From the NCBI GenBank assembly GCA_002104985.1, contig MCGO01000067.1:177084-241083 (forward strand): 64,000 bases of DNA, read 5' to 3'. Numbering within the stretch: position 1 is the stretch's first letter; every line of letters starts with the position of its first letter. The notes beneath the pieces were generated by a model that ran no database searches, had not been told where the DNA came from, and saw nothing but the letters and a program-made list of their open reading frames with translations. This document shows positions 51,971-64,000 of this stretch, in pieces. Origin of the DNA: Rhizoclosmatium globosum (lineage: Eukaryota; Chytridiomycota; Chytridiomycetes; Chytridiales; Chytriomycetaceae). Position numbers and translations under genes: made by a program.

Positions 51971-54900
51971 ATGGCACCAACCAAGGCTGCCAAAGTACCG
52001 GCCAACAAGGCTACCGCCAAAGCAACTAAACCAGCAACTGTATCTAAATCTGCCCCTTCATCAACACCTTCCTCGGCGGCAAAGAAGACGAAATCGTTTG
52101 ATCCCTTCGCGATTGGAACCATCGAAGACTCGGAAGACGAGGGCAAAACATACGGCTCAATCCTTTCTAAATTCGATGTCGATGAAGACTCTGATGCCGA
52201 GGCTGCGGCGGCCAAGAAGAAGAAACAGTCGTCAACGGTGAAACCAGTCGATCTGAACCCGGACTTCACTTTCGAGCTTTCCGGTGGTGATCTGGATACT
52301 TATTCGCAAAACACAAAGTCGTACTGGGACTTCAAGGCCGCGAAAGCTGCTGTGAAGGGTGCTTCGCAAGGGCAAGGATCAAATGAAGACGCGGACGGAC
52401 CAAAGAACACGATCGAGGATATGATTGAAAGGAAGCGAAAAGAGCTGAAGGAGAAAAAGAAGAGCGGGGCCAAAAAGGCAGTCGAAGTAGCGAAGGCTGC
52501 TGAAGAAGAAGAGCCAGAAGTGGAGGATATGGGGGATGTCCATATGGACGCAAACGGAAACTTCATTTTTGAGAATGAAAGTGGGGATGATGACGATGAC
52601 GATGACGATGATATGGATCTTGATATCGGAATTAAGGAAACCGACCAGGATGACGAGGATGGCGCAGACGACAACGATGATGACGAAGAGTATGCCAAAG
52701 ATCTTGATACCATGGAAGAAGATTCTGCAGACGAATTGAGTGGGGAAGAAGACCAAGTCACTGTTGCACCAAAGAAAAGTCAGCAAGAACTGGATGATGA
52801 AAGTGACGAGAGTGACGATGAGACAAACAAGATTGAAGATATTGTGAACGAAAAGGTTTGTGGACTTACTGCAGCAAGTCTTTTTTGCTAATACGTTCAA
52901 ACAGAGAAAAGCCGAATTCTTTGCTCCTGCTCCTGAAATGCAAGAAAAAGAGGATGCAACATCCACTGAAACTTTCACAAATTTCCGACTATCCCGACCA
53001 ATCCTGAAAGCTATTTCTGATATGGGTTACACTAAACCAACACCAATTCAAACGCGATCTATTCCTCTGTCGCTTCAGGCACACGATCTTTGTGTATCTG
53101 CGCAAACTGGTTCAGGAAAGACTCTGGCTTTCCTTGTTCCCATCATCGAACGTTTGCTCTTCCGTCCAAAGGATACTCCAACCACACGCGTTCTCATTTT
53201 GGTTCCAACTCGTGAATTGGGTGTTCAATGTCACTCTGTCGCACTCAAATTATCCAAGTTCACAGATATCTCATGGTCTCTTTGTGTCGGTGGTCTGTCA
53301 ACGAAAGTCCAAGAACTTGAGCTTCGTCAACGTCCAGATGGTGTCATTGCTACTCCAGGTCGTTTGATTGATCATATTCGAAACTCTCAGGGATTCAGCT
53401 TGGATGGAATTGAGATTCTCGTAATTGATGAAGCTGACAGAATTTTGGAGGACGGTTTCGCGGACGAGTTGGATGAGATTATCAAATCCACGCCTAAGTC
53501 ACGTCAGTCGATGCTTTTTTCGGCCACCATGACTGACAAGATCGAGGATTTGACGAAGCTCTCTCTGAATCGACCAATCCGTCTCTTTGTGAACAAGGCA
53601 ACTGCACTTACTTCGAGACTGACGCAAGAATTTGTGAGAGTGAGGGCACATAAAGAGGAGAGCAAGCCAGCCATGTTGCTTGCGTTGTGTTCACGTACTT
53701 ACAAGGAAGAAGTCGTTATTTTCTTCCGAAGCAAGGCCGCTGCGCACTATATGATGGTTCTTTTTGGTCTTTGCGGGTTGAAGGCAGCCGAATTACACGG
53801 AAACCTTACTCAGTTACAGGTGACTAAATCTTCCGCTCGCTTTTTATCGCCTATCTTCTGGAGTTGCGATGATCAAACATTTACAGACCTGTACCGAATT
53901 AACTCATGTTGGATGAACAAATGATTGCCTATAATATCTGAACTCTTACCCACTGTCTCCTCTCCTTCCATCCAAAGTATTACCACTAGTACTAATACCT
54001 TGTTTTCAGCGTCTTGAATCTCTCGAAGCTTTCCGAGACCAAAAAGCAAACTTCCTTCTTTGTACGGATTTGGCTTCGCGTGGTCTCGATATCCCTGGAA
54101 TCAAGACCGTTATCAACTACGACATGCCCAAATCATATTCAACATATGTTCATAGATGTGGTCGTACGGCTCGTGCTAACCAGAGTGGTATTGCCGTCTC
54201 GTTTGTCGGTGAATCCGATCGTGCTGTCTTGAAGATGGCGATGAAGGCTTCCACAGACGAAATTCAACATCGTGTTATTCCTGGAAAAGTTGTGACTCGC
54301 TTTGAAGCAAAAGTGGAAGAGATGAAGCCCGCTGCCGCTGAAGTGTTGCAGGAGGAGAAGAAGGAGAAGGAAATGCGTGGCCTTGAAATGAAAGTCAAGA
54401 AAATGGAGAATATGGTGGAATTTGCAGATGACATCAAGAATCGACCCAAGAAGAGTTGGTTCCAAACCACGGCCGAAAAAGAAGCGTCTAAGCGTGAGTA
54501 CTGTTATTTTGTCCAAAAGCATAAACCTTACTAACCGAAATTTAGAACTTGGAAAAGACAAGCACAATGAGGATATGGGTTCAAAACCCCTAACTCTGGA
54601 AGATGTCAGGGTAAATTCCATATTTAGTCCCCTCCGGTTTCTTACGATGTAAATCAGACTCCAATCAAACGTGGCAAATTCGATGGACTCTCTCGTCGTA
54701 AGCGACGTATGAGAATGGCGAAGGAAGAAGACAAGAAAGAAATGGCGGCTGCAACAGTAGCTGCTCGCTCAGCGAAAAAGGCTTCAAGACCAGGGCGAAT
54801 TACAACGATTCCAGACTCATCCAAGCCTGCAGCCAAATCAAATAGTGGCCCACAAAAGAAAAAGAGCTCATTCGCGTCTGAAGCAAGCGGAGTGCGTGGC

Positions 54901-55029
54901 AAAAAGAAGTCATCACCATCTGGAAGCGGTTCAAGCTCTAAAATGGGAGCTAAAAGTGGAAGCGGTGTTGCAAAGAAGAAGATCTCGAACAAAAAGTTCA
55001 AGAGTCTCGGAAAGCACAAAAGGAGATAA
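51971..55029 (+). CDS. DRS1: DEAD-box RNA helicase Drs1/DDX27
   Basis: Exons 51971-52855, 52905-53819, 54010-54493, 54546-54610 and 54658-55029; introns 49, 190, 52 and 47 nt. The N-terminal third is Lys/Ala-rich and acidic (long Asp runs near 52590), then Q motif region [27 protein letters not shown] variant [16 protein letters not shown] (LFSATMTDK), [22 protein letters not shown] and [13 protein letters not shown]. The tail has the family's [16 protein letters not shown] block. Drs1 acts in 27S pre-rRNA processing in the nucleolus. No frame breaks over 3 kb, which makes it a useful internal control for the breaks seen elsewhere. Confidence 0.95.
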
Positions 55030-55087
55030 ACCTATGAATTCTTTAGGATTTGCACAATAAATTGACCTGACAATCACGTCACATCAG

Positions 55088-58000
55088 ATGACAACAGTAC
55101 TATCTTCGCACAGCAGCGACCTAAAACAAGAAGCAACGAATCAGTCCCGTAATGGGTCTGCGACTGTATTTATAAATCCAATCACGGCACTCTTTTCAAC
55201 AAATGACTTGGCCGAAAACCATGACATTTCACTATCACCGTGGATAAGCCGAAAAAGCAGCTTGATTCAAGATAATGAGTCTGAAGGAATCAGTGCCGAT
55301 GATCATCTATCAATGTTGAGAACAGCTCGTTTGGCTTCACAGTCGAGTCACTCCATTATTTCCAAGATTGACGTCGCAAACCAAAATATTGAGTTAGAAC
55401 ACACAGCAGAAACTCGTATCAAGTCTCCAGAATATACTCAAAGTCCCGTCATCGAATCGAATCAAACATTTGAAGCTGTGACGGAGACTTCAGCGAGAGG
55501 GAAACCGAAGAAAAGGACAATTACTCGTAAATCTAGCATTATAACGCCCGAAACTCAGGTAAAACAAGCGATTGCTCCAGAAATCACCACTGAAAAGCGC
55601 CGTGAAACGTCCATGAAAACTCAAACCCCCAACAGTTCATCGCGTCGTTCTGTCTCGATAATGGATTCTGCGTTGACTCCCAAACGACGCAAATCAATAC
55701 TACCGAAAATTAGTATCTCTGCAGATAATCTGAGCACGAATCCAGTAACGACAAAAGTTCAACGGGTAGAGGAGCCAACAGTCCCAGAACCAGAAATGAT
55801 GAATACCGAGACTGATGAACCAACAGCGCCAGCAGTTGAGCCCGCCGAGATATATAATTTGCCCCCAATCATGCCTCGTCGTGAATCCATCAGGTTCTTT
55901 GAAGATGAAGCTCCGGCACAACGAAAAAGTACAGCCCCTCGTAAACAAAAACCGCCCGTTACAAGTATAAAGCAATTGAGTATTCTTGATATTGGGAAAA
56001 CGTTGACATTGTGTGACAATATGCTGGCAAGTAAACCTGTTGGTGAGTAAAATTGAAAATAGATTCGAATTCGAGCTAAGAATTTATTCAGTTTGGATGC
56101 ATGGATTTATGCAGAAGCACAATGAAGTCGATGAAACAGAAAGGCCTAAAACAGCTGCTGAGGCGTTTCAATCAATAAGTTTGCCAACTCCGCGAAGACT
56201 TCGAACTGCTGATACGGTTTCAAATGTTCCGAAATTATCAATCGCTAACAATGAGACTGTCGCACCTTTGAATATTCCGCCTACCATAACAGCTTCCGTT
56301 GCCGTACCTCCATTAAAACGCGAAGTTCTAAAACAAAGAATTTCTTCTGCTGTCGAAAGAATTGATGGCGTTTTGCATTCTGGTGATTCCGTACCTGTCT
56401 TGCATTCTGGCTTGCAGAGCAGAGCCAAATTGCATTTATATAGAGCTAAGACATCTGGTCGATTTACTGAACCTGAAGTTATCAGCAAGATCAAGGAAGA
56501 TGCCAAGGTGAAACACCACACTATGTTTCTTGGAGACGAAGAAGCTGTTTCAATCAATAATTTGGTTTATTACACAAACGGGTGTCTCACAAAAGGAGGA
56601 AAAGACGGCCAAAGGCCAGCATCCAAGACAATTTCTACAAAACCAGTCTCAAAAGCAAGCAAAGTAGTGTCTTGTACCACAGCTCTGGGCTTAGACGAGT
56701 TTTCGGATCCAGCAAACAACACTGGGTGGGAACATTCTGATCAGGAAGAAACTACAAAAGAATCATGGAACCAGTCAGGCCGAATTCATATGGTCGCACC
56801 AATGATATCATCAAGTAAATGTATTCCATTAGTCGCAAATCGAATGGAGCTTCCTGCTCCACATCGAAAATCAAAGGCAGTAAAGGGCAAGAACAAGAAA
56901 GTCACCAAAGCTGCATCAGTCCCGTCATCATCAAATATTAAGCTACCGCCTACAAAGGGCAATCCTTCGATCGAAACTAATGCTTCAAAGCACATAAAAT
57001 CTTTGTTGAAAAAGAGACGAAGAAGGGCAAAGTCTCCTGCGTCACCAATCCATAATCTTCGTCAATCTGAGGTGGCGATTCAAAATATTGATGTTCCTTT
57101 AACGACCGTGAGACCGTCTAAAACTCTCCCAACAAAAGATGCAGTGCATTCGCATACACACTCACGTCCTCAAACAACGAAAACGATTGAATCAACAGAT
57201 CAAAGAATATCTCTCATTCAAGCATCACAGTTTCCAATCGGAATCATGACATTAGCTCCGGTAGCCTCTACTTGTGTCTTACCAACAGAACCTAGTGAGA
57301 TGGACCTTGTATCCGAAATTGGTTCGATTCCAACAAGTCTTTTCTCCAAAAGTAATTTCGCTGATTACTCTAGCGTTGCTATGTCGTTGGATGAGTCCCG
57401 AGGAATCGTGTCAGAGTTATCAACTCCTATTAGTACCGTAAATACTTCAATCTTTGGTACAAAATGTGAAAGTTCAATTGACCGTGCGTCACCCACACCA
57501 TCAATCATCTTTTCAGAAGAAGGACACGTTGGAAACCTCGAACAACCGACACCGTGGCGAACGCGGCAGTCTACAGCTTTACCACATCAAGTTAAACAAC
57601 GTTCAGATGGAAACCCCGCCAAGGAAGCAAAAGCGGTTGAAAAAAGCAGACCTCCGAAGCAAGCTTCACGATTAGCAAACTCATTCGCCTTTGCATTGAT
57701 CCAAAATTCAAGTGACACTAATCAAGACCAAGTTGAAGCTGTGAGAATCAAGCTTCCCTTCAAAAAACATGTCAAGATGGAGCCTTGGCTTACGTTATGG
57801 CTTGAGCATAGTTTTATTATATATCAAAGTGTGAGACGGATTCAAAGGTAGGTAGTTGGGGTGTGGTATTATAGTTTTAAAGTATCTTGACACAGAGTCT
57901 GGCGGCGCGCTTTATTTCGAAGGCATTTGATGATGAAGTTTATAGCAGTGAAGACGATTCAACGGTAAGCGAATTGAATTAAGTACAATACTGATAATAC

Positions 58001-58592
58001 ATAACAACTTCACAGGCGGTACAGAATACATCTCATCCAAAGAGTCTACAAAAAAGCACGCGATATAATGAGACAACATCCAAACGCAAAAAGCACTGGC
58101 CTTACTGGCCAGACTTTAACCGCATATGTCAACCAACTAATTTATCTATCGAAAAGCTTTACATACGCGAACGAAGATGAATATGACGAATACGATGACG
58201 ATGGCGTCGACACAAAAAACATGAACGTTCGCCAAACCCTGCGAGAGTTTATTCGAATCAAGAAACTTCCGCTCTCGCAAAGGACTTGGCAGCATGATCC
58301 TGAAGCTGTTGGGGTCTGGGATCAGTTCTCCATATTCTGGCAGAATTCTGTGGCAAAGTATATTAAGACCAAGAATTTGGCGTTGATGATGCATCTCGTG
58401 GGGAGTTATGGGAAAGGGTTTGCGAGAATTCATGTTACTGCTATCATCAATACTGTTCGAGAACGAGGACCTGGTCTACTGAGGGAGAAGGTAAAGAAAA
58501 TTGTTCCGGTTTCAACAGAAAACTTGACTGTGGGTGAGGCGTTGTCACGGTGTAGTTCGGTTGGAGAATCAATGAACTCTATCGTATCTTGA
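55088..58592 (+). CDS. Large disordered protein with IQ motifs, unrecognised
   Basis: Exons 55088-56042, 56092-57847, 57896-57964 and 58016-58592 (introns 49, 48 and 51 nt). Most of the protein is Ser/Thr/Lys-rich and probably disordered. Splicing at the 3' end reveals two IQ-type calmodulin-binding stretches, VRRIQRVWRRALFRR and AVKTIQRRYRIHLIQRVYKK, followed by a compact helical C terminus (TLREFIRIKKLPL, GVWDQFSIFWQNSVAKY). IQ proteins with this architecture are common among flagellar and cytoskeletal proteins, but that role is only a guess. It starts 59 bases after DRS1 on the same strand. Confidence 0.75.
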
Positions 58593-58656
58593 GAATAAAG
58601 CTTTATTATAATGAAATAGGCTCAAGGTTATGTGTCGCAGAATGAGCAAAATGCAT

Positions 58657-60270
58657 TTATGGCAATTTGGTATCAACATTATGACCTCGCATAACCAGAT
58701 TTTCCTTTGAATTGAAATCACCATCCATCTTTTTCTCTAGAGCCACTTTTAACTTTGATTTTGCATAGGAAGTATGATCGGTTGGTGCATAGCTAACAAG
58801 GCATGACAAGATGTTTGGATTTGTTGGACAGTCAGGAGCTGGTCCATCGGACACTACAATCTCAGGTAAACTCAATGACTGAACATAATCGTCTTTATGC
58901 AGATGGAAGAAATCATACTCATGCCTGGCTTTATCAACCAATTTCGAAGAATCAACTTGAGTTTCCATGCAACGAGGTTTTTTTTGAACGATGGCGTCGA
59001 CGACCTCTTGTTTTTGCTGGAAGCGGTTTAGCATCTCGTTTTCCAGTGGCAAATTTTTGGGTATTAGGGTAGAAGTACAAATTATTGAGGGCGGAGTTCA
59101 TTTGATTCATGATTTCTTCGAGAGATTTTCCAACTTTTGATGGAATTGGTGGTTGCGGGCGAATACGATCATTATTTGTTATTTGAATACGAGGAAGTCT
59201 TGATGGACGCTGCAATGAGTATACTGAGTCTGATGAAGAGTCGTTGTCTGAATCGTCACAAGATGAAGAGCTAGACTTTCCAGCCAGTACTTTCTCGCGT
59301 GTTTCATGAACAATTTGAACAGAATTTTCCGGTTTTGAAAACAGCATTGGAGGTTGTGGTATATTTCTACTCCTAAATGATGTTTTTGGCAACTGGATTC
59401 CAGTAAAATACTCTTTAGCATTCACACTCATCGACGCGGCTACAGTTCCCTGGCACCACATTTGTCTCTTCAGCTGCTTATCGAAGATTGTTTTGAGAAC
59501 GTGATGTTGCTGGGATGTATCAAGAACGGAATCAACATTGCATAGAGTTACGGGTCTTGGTTTTTGCACAATGATAGGAAGTGTTTCTTTTGCACTTGCA
59601 ATAATAGCTTGTCGCGCAGGCCTGTAATCTACCCGAATCTTTGTTTCTGGAGGTTGATTCGTGAGTTTCGATTTGGTTTCCTGATTTGTTGATGTAAGGA
59701 TACGACTCAAGTAAGTGTAGAAACACAATATATCTCACTCGATTTGCTTTTCGTTCCGTGGCCACTTCAGGTTTGATAATTGTATTTGGCTCAGAGTTTG
59801 TACCCTCTTCTACAGTATCCATCCCAATTTTTTCTACCGGGCTATCGTCATCATCAATAGCAAACGGATTCACAGTCATAAAAGGAGTTTGTCGAGCAGT
59901 CAAGTTTAAGCCACGTATCTCAGGGGGAGACATTCGAAATTGACTCATGATTGTTTTCGAAGTTGCCAATCGACTCCACGGTTTTGGCTCAGAATTCAAA
60001 GTTCTATCTTGATTAGAAGCGACATCACCATGTTTGTTTTTCCCATGAGACTTGATTTTAAGAGTCGTTCGAAACTGGAAGATGCTGAATATTCTCTCGA
60101 GCAGGATCTACAGGTAATACGTTGGAATGAGCCGGTGATTGCCAGGGACGTTCAATCATGGCCATTTTGGTAGTTGAAGCGACGCTACCATCAGGAAAGA
60201 GCAGCTCCATTTCTCGAACAGTTCCAGGATCTCCTCGTGATGCTTTATGTAAATGAACATAATCGGACAT
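58657..60270 (-). CDS. Unrecognised protein, frame-disrupted
   Basis: Begins MSDYVHLHKASRGDPGTVRE at 60270. Middle segments include RMSPPEIRGLNLTARQTPF and, after an intron of about 60 nt (59680-59740, GTGAGA...AATCAG), a Ser/Asp-rich stretch, SKVGKSLEEIMNQMNSALNN, and the C-terminal part with QKQEVVDAIVQKK and LVDKARHEYDFFHLHKDD. One -1 step at the TTT near 59052 separates the last two parts, and a further register change lies near 60060. It is divergent from the coiled-coil gene at 60434 with about 160 bases between starts, so the two may share a promoter. Function unknown. Confidence 0.6.
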
Positions 60271-60433
60271 TTGGGTGATGTCTTCCAGTTGAGACTGTTA
60301 TCTTGCTGAATTCAGCGAGAGGAGCGTGTCTTTGTTTCCTCTTTTGCAGCTCTTTGACAAAGGAGATGAAAAGAACCGTGACAGTTGTCCCAAACTGGAA
60401 ATCTTCCTTGGAAATCAAACACGTCCAAATCAA

Positions 60434-62217
60434 ATGACGTCGCGCAACTCGATCGCAATTGGCACCGAGGATGCGTCTTTTCCGCGTTTTGACGAGTCGC
60501 CGTTGGTTGAAAGCGAAGAATTGCGATCGAAACTGGGCGCATTGGACATGGATTCGATCCGTCACGTGCGCCACTGTGTCGAATCGGTTGTTGGTTCGTT
60601 TGTCGGTGCTTGTTTACGCACTCTGACTAAGCACACGCGACAGGCGTCTTGTACAACGCAGCCACGCCGTTGGACTCGTGGAACGAGTACAAGGACATGG
60701 TCGAACGCGCGAGGAACAAGTTTGAACCTCCGCCGTCGTTGGATGAGGAGGATATGGCTGATAGACTCGGATTTACTTATATTCCTCCAGAGGATGAATC
60801 TGCTTCTTATAAAGCAGTGCTGCAAAGGTGTGTTTCAAACTGATGTACTGTAAATCTCACACGCCATCTTCAGCTGCATGGAATATGTCGCGCTCTTTCG
60901 AGTAAACAGATTTCAACAATCAGAAGTATCTGAAGTGAATGATATGAGATATATTGAGGACGTTTATGTGTCATTACTGGAAGAGACTTACGAAATTATC
61001 AAAACGGCAAAGGCAACTTTTAATGGAAATATAACCGATTCCATTGAATCCCTGACGCAACGGCTTATGGATAAAGCAAATGATATGCACCGGCAATATC
61101 AAGAAAAGATTGAACTACTCAACTGTGCGTATAGATCACGTTTGCTGGACAAACTAAGCTGGATATCATGCAAGAGCGAGGTGATTTTATCCGTTTTTTT
61201 CACCAATTAAGTTAACACGAGCTTAATTTTAGTCCAGTTTGAAAAAGTCTCTCCTTGAACTCGAGCAGTCTCACAAACAGACCGATGAGCAAACTTGAGA
61301 AAAACATATTGAAGGGCAAAAAAGACTCGTATGACCGAGCTTCGGATATTACAAAGTTCAGGAATCAAGTTGCAAGTACACAAAACTAATGAGGAAACAT
61401 GGAATAGTTGATCACGATGTAAGTAAAAAATACGGCAATAAGCCGGATGAAGAACTGAATTGACTGCTCAGGACTACATGTCTATGGATGACGAGAAATC
61501 AAGACAGACAACATCCTTGACCATTACCAAAAAGTGCTGTTTGGGCGACAGGAGAAGATCAAACAAATGAAAAAGCAAATGAAAGAGTTGGAGAGCATAT
61601 TAGATTCGTCAAAAGAAGAGTCTGATAGGAAATCCGCCGTTTCGCGAGAACGCACTCAGTCCATTGTAGGATCTCGTGGAAACAGGCGCCAAAGCAGCAT
61701 CCGAAACACTACCGGCGAGAAATCAAAGCGAACTCCAAGCACAATGACGCCTAAAATCCAAGAAACACCGTTGACTGCACCAGAACTACAAATATGAACG
61801 ACATCAAAGAATGGATTATGAGGTCCGCACCTGACGCTCAAGGGCGTATTTCATTAGAAGAAACCCTGATGCTTTTGGAAGAAACGCGTTCGATATACGA
61901 GGAGAAATCAACAAGGCGAAAGAAGAGTTGATGACGAAATTATTGCGGAACGAAACGATTTCATGAGACTTGATCAAGACTTGCAGAATCAGTATGACGA
62001 TATTATTGGAGAAGTTTATGAGGACCCAGAGATCTTGGACTCTATTGTAGAGAACCCGATTCTCACGAAAGTAGAGCGGTTATTCCCGGTACATATTCGG
62101 CCGAATATGGTCTCCGTTGAAGTAACTTGCGATATTGAAACTCCTCCTCCTCTTCAACTTCTAAAACCACTTGACTCAGATGACGAGGATGACGATGATG
62201 ACGATGACAACGAATAA
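60434..62217 (+). CDS. Coiled-coil protein, unrecognised, several frame breaks
   Basis: Start MTSRNSIAIGTEDASF. Introns: 60606-60643, 60828-60873, 61181-61232 and one near 61418-61470. Segments before 61280 are continuous: RHVRHCVESVVGSFVGVLYN, WNEYKDMVERARNKFEPPPS, IEDVYVSLLEETYEIIKTAK, MDKANDMHRQYQEKIELL. Then an in-frame TGA (61296-61298) and -1 steps near 61330, 61906 and 61930 interrupt a heptad-rich region; residues on either side continue the coiled-coil pattern (EQMKKQMKELESIL-type, DEIIAERNDFMRLDQDLQNQ). It ends in an acidic run of Asp/Glu. Coiled-coil proteins like this are frequent in axonemes, but no family was identified. Confidence 0.6.
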
Positions 62218-62236
62218 ATAGACTTGACCAGAATAT

Positions 62237-64000
62237 TTATTTAGGAACAAACAGAACCCCCTCCATCATATCATATTCATCATCATTCCTCGTATTATTC
62301 ATTATTTGCTCCCTCCTAATCCAATCAAGCAGTTCCCGCCCTTCTGCCGATTGACTATCAATTTTTCGAGCAAAGAGGTATTTTGGGTCTGTCGCGTTTC
62401 GATTCGCAGCAAACAAGACCTCCGCAGCCTCAAGTCCCAACACTTCTGGATGTGGCTGCTTTGGAAGCCATTTGACGTATCGTTTACTTGACGAAAGCTT
62501 CTTTTTAAATTGGGGGAAGCTCTTCAATACACTGCCAAGGAAGCTTTCGTCAGGAATCTGAATCCACGAAAATTAATGCCATGTTCAGACTTTGTTTCAA
62601 GGGTTTAATTACCAGAGTGTGTTCAAAATACGCAAACGCATGCGCTACAGTATCGGATGAATCGAAGAAACTCAATAAACTCGCGAGTCAATATCATCCA
62701 TTGATGATGTTTCACATACGTCCAACGTGGAAAAGGCGGCAAGCATAACTCCAAGCTCATCAATATGCCGGACTGTGATTCAGCGAACATGGGAGATTTG
62801 AGGTGAAGAAAAGGAAGGAGTCGCTTCGCCAAGGCTGTGTTGACGTGCCAGGAATCCATGTGTTTCGGCCTTTGTATTTCGGCTGACTCAAAATATGTGC
62901 GATTTCGCGAGATTTTCGGAGAGGGTAGTCGCTTGCTGATAAGTTGATTACGTACTCCCATTCAGCGAGATCCAACAACTCCCAGAACCCGTTCAACTGA
63001 CACCACATGAGACTTCCATGACCCCATGATATTTCATACGATTTTGACGTCATAAACACGTTTCCTGGAACATCCGTTGGATCCCAACTGTTGATTTCGC
63101 CGTTCGTTTTTTTCAGCTGGCTTTTCAAAGCCTTTTCACGAGATGCGATCATATCGATGACAGCTGCTTTCAGGTCTTCACTTTTTTTATCAACGTGAAT
63201 TAGGAACACGGCTGACCCGTCGTCTAGCTCTTCAATGAGTTGCCTCACGTCAGGCATTGTGGTGATATCGCCGTGAATCATGAGTAGGTAAGCGAGTTTG
63301 TACTTTCTCTTGGATCCATCGCTTTTCAAATGGCGATATAATGCACGGTCTTTGATGTTTCTGACTTCTTGAGGGGATGGAATGCGGGCAGGCAGTGAAC
63401 GTGATTGAATCGCTGGAAGAATTTCCTTAAAATACGCGAGTCTGTCAATCATATTGATAAGCCGAGTATCTGATAAATTTGCCAGAGGGTTTGAGCCTTC
63501 AGCGGCGATGAAGCATGCGAGTCTCCGTGTTTGCTACCGTCGTGGTTTAGTAATTGCATAATAAACAATGAGGAACCAACCTCTTCCTCAAAGTCTCCAG
63601 GAAACCTTAATTCAATTAGGGAAATGATATCTTTCGCTTTGGTATCTATGAAAGAAGCGAATTCGCTGACTGTTGGATTGAGTTCAGAGATGCGTTTTGG
63701 TGAGGAAGACTTCCAGTTGTAGAGAACCGTGTCGAGGTTGAATGTTGCATTGTTAAGGTTATGGCAGAATTCGAATCCATGAGCTCTGAAATGGAGCTTT
63801 GAGGCTGTTGATGTAACCAATCTCGAGCTTTGACAGTTGGCCAAAAGATTGTCAGTAAGATGGAAGAGTGCAGAATAATAACTACCTTTTGGTGGTTGGG
63901 AGTATAGCATCTGATGCTTGGATTGGTGGACTAGATACTGACCTTGGACTTGACGTTTGAGGTTTGCGATAGTTGCTGAGTCAAAGAAAAGAGAGCAAGA
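62237..64000 (-). CDS. GT14 branching glycosyltransferase, copy 2, 5' end beyond window
   Basis: Paralogue of the gene at 42264-43875: QTRRLACFIAAEG, YKLAYLLMIHGDITT, FLIHVDKK, YEISWGHGSLMWCQLNGFW, WEYVINLSASDYPLR, YVKHHQWMILTREFIEFLR, and after the last intron (GTAATT...TTCAG) IPDESFLGSVLKSF. Intron positions match copy 1. A one-base deficit at AAA 62863-62865 separates ILSQPKYKGR from HMDSWHV, and another register change lies near 62650. The catalytic domain has a short extra loop (KSQLKKTNGEINSWDP). The N-terminal membrane anchor is not visible and probably lies past 64000. Confidence 0.83.

Noticed and set aside
61296..61298. TGA reassigned as a sense codon
   Set aside because: TGA ends several good genes here, for example the PAN-type protein at 49687 and the IQ protein at 58592, so it works as a stop.
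4800..62900. A genome-wide programmed -1 frameshift code
   Set aside because: The break sites share no slippery heptamer or downstream motif, occur at different short runs, and affect nonessential and mobile genes alike. Kept only as an alternative in the first finding.

Overview
The window looks like a chromosomal piece from an early-diverging, zoosporic (chytrid-like) fungus. This is an inference. Protein genes carry many short introns (mostly 37-70 nt, GTRNGT donors, CTRAY-like branch points). Gene content is fungal (SEC1, DRS1, BMT2, a URC1-type uracil catabolism protein, S28 and M28 secreted peptidases, glyoxal oxidase), with additions typical of flagellated or early-diverging lineages: a GABA-B-like class C receptor, a cytochrome b5 front-end desaturase, DUF599 membrane proteins, GT14 branching transferases and several coiled-coil/IQ proteins. 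No rRNA, tRNA or CRISPR array was recognised.

Layout. 1-3.4 kb: secreted or cell-surface enzymes (glyoxal oxidase end, GH16-like protein with an incomplete catalytic motif, M28 aminopeptidase with a replaced zinc ligand). 3.6-9 kb: front-end desaturase, an unrecognised membrane protein and two tandem DUF599 genes. 9.2-15.7 kb: SEC1 (exocytosis) and a PP2A B''-type regulatory subunit. 16-24.1 kb: a tandem duplication of an S28 serine peptidase plus a convergent F-box/LRR gene; the upstream LRR copy was cut by the duplication boundary. 24.2-29.8 kb: Thr-rich membrane protein, BMT2, class C GPCR, PLAC8 protein. 29,955-37,247: a complete Ty1/copia LTR retrotransposon on the minus strand, with identical 191-bp LTRs, a 5-bp target duplication, and an unexpected 255-codon ORF running antisense in its leader. 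37.4-46.4 kb: two tandem methyltransferases, a HET-like protein, a MITE-like inverted-repeat element, a GT14 gene and URC1. 47.3-64 kb: an orphan protein, a secreted PAN/apple-like protein, a metallo-beta-lactamase-fold protein, DRS1, an IQ-motif protein, a divergent pair of unrecognised genes, and a second GT14 gene running off the end.

A recurrent oddity is that many otherwise convincing genes need one extra base to stay in frame. The breaks are nearly all in the same direction (one base missing), often at short homopolymers, and several are confirmed by comparison with a paralogue inside the window. Because an essential-type gene (SEC1) and a retrotransposon with identical LTRs are affected, uncorrected deletion errors in the assembly are the simplest reading; real pseudogenes or frameshifting are alternatives. 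Gene models below mark these breaks. The strongest candidate for undescribed biology is the antisense ORF inside the copia element.
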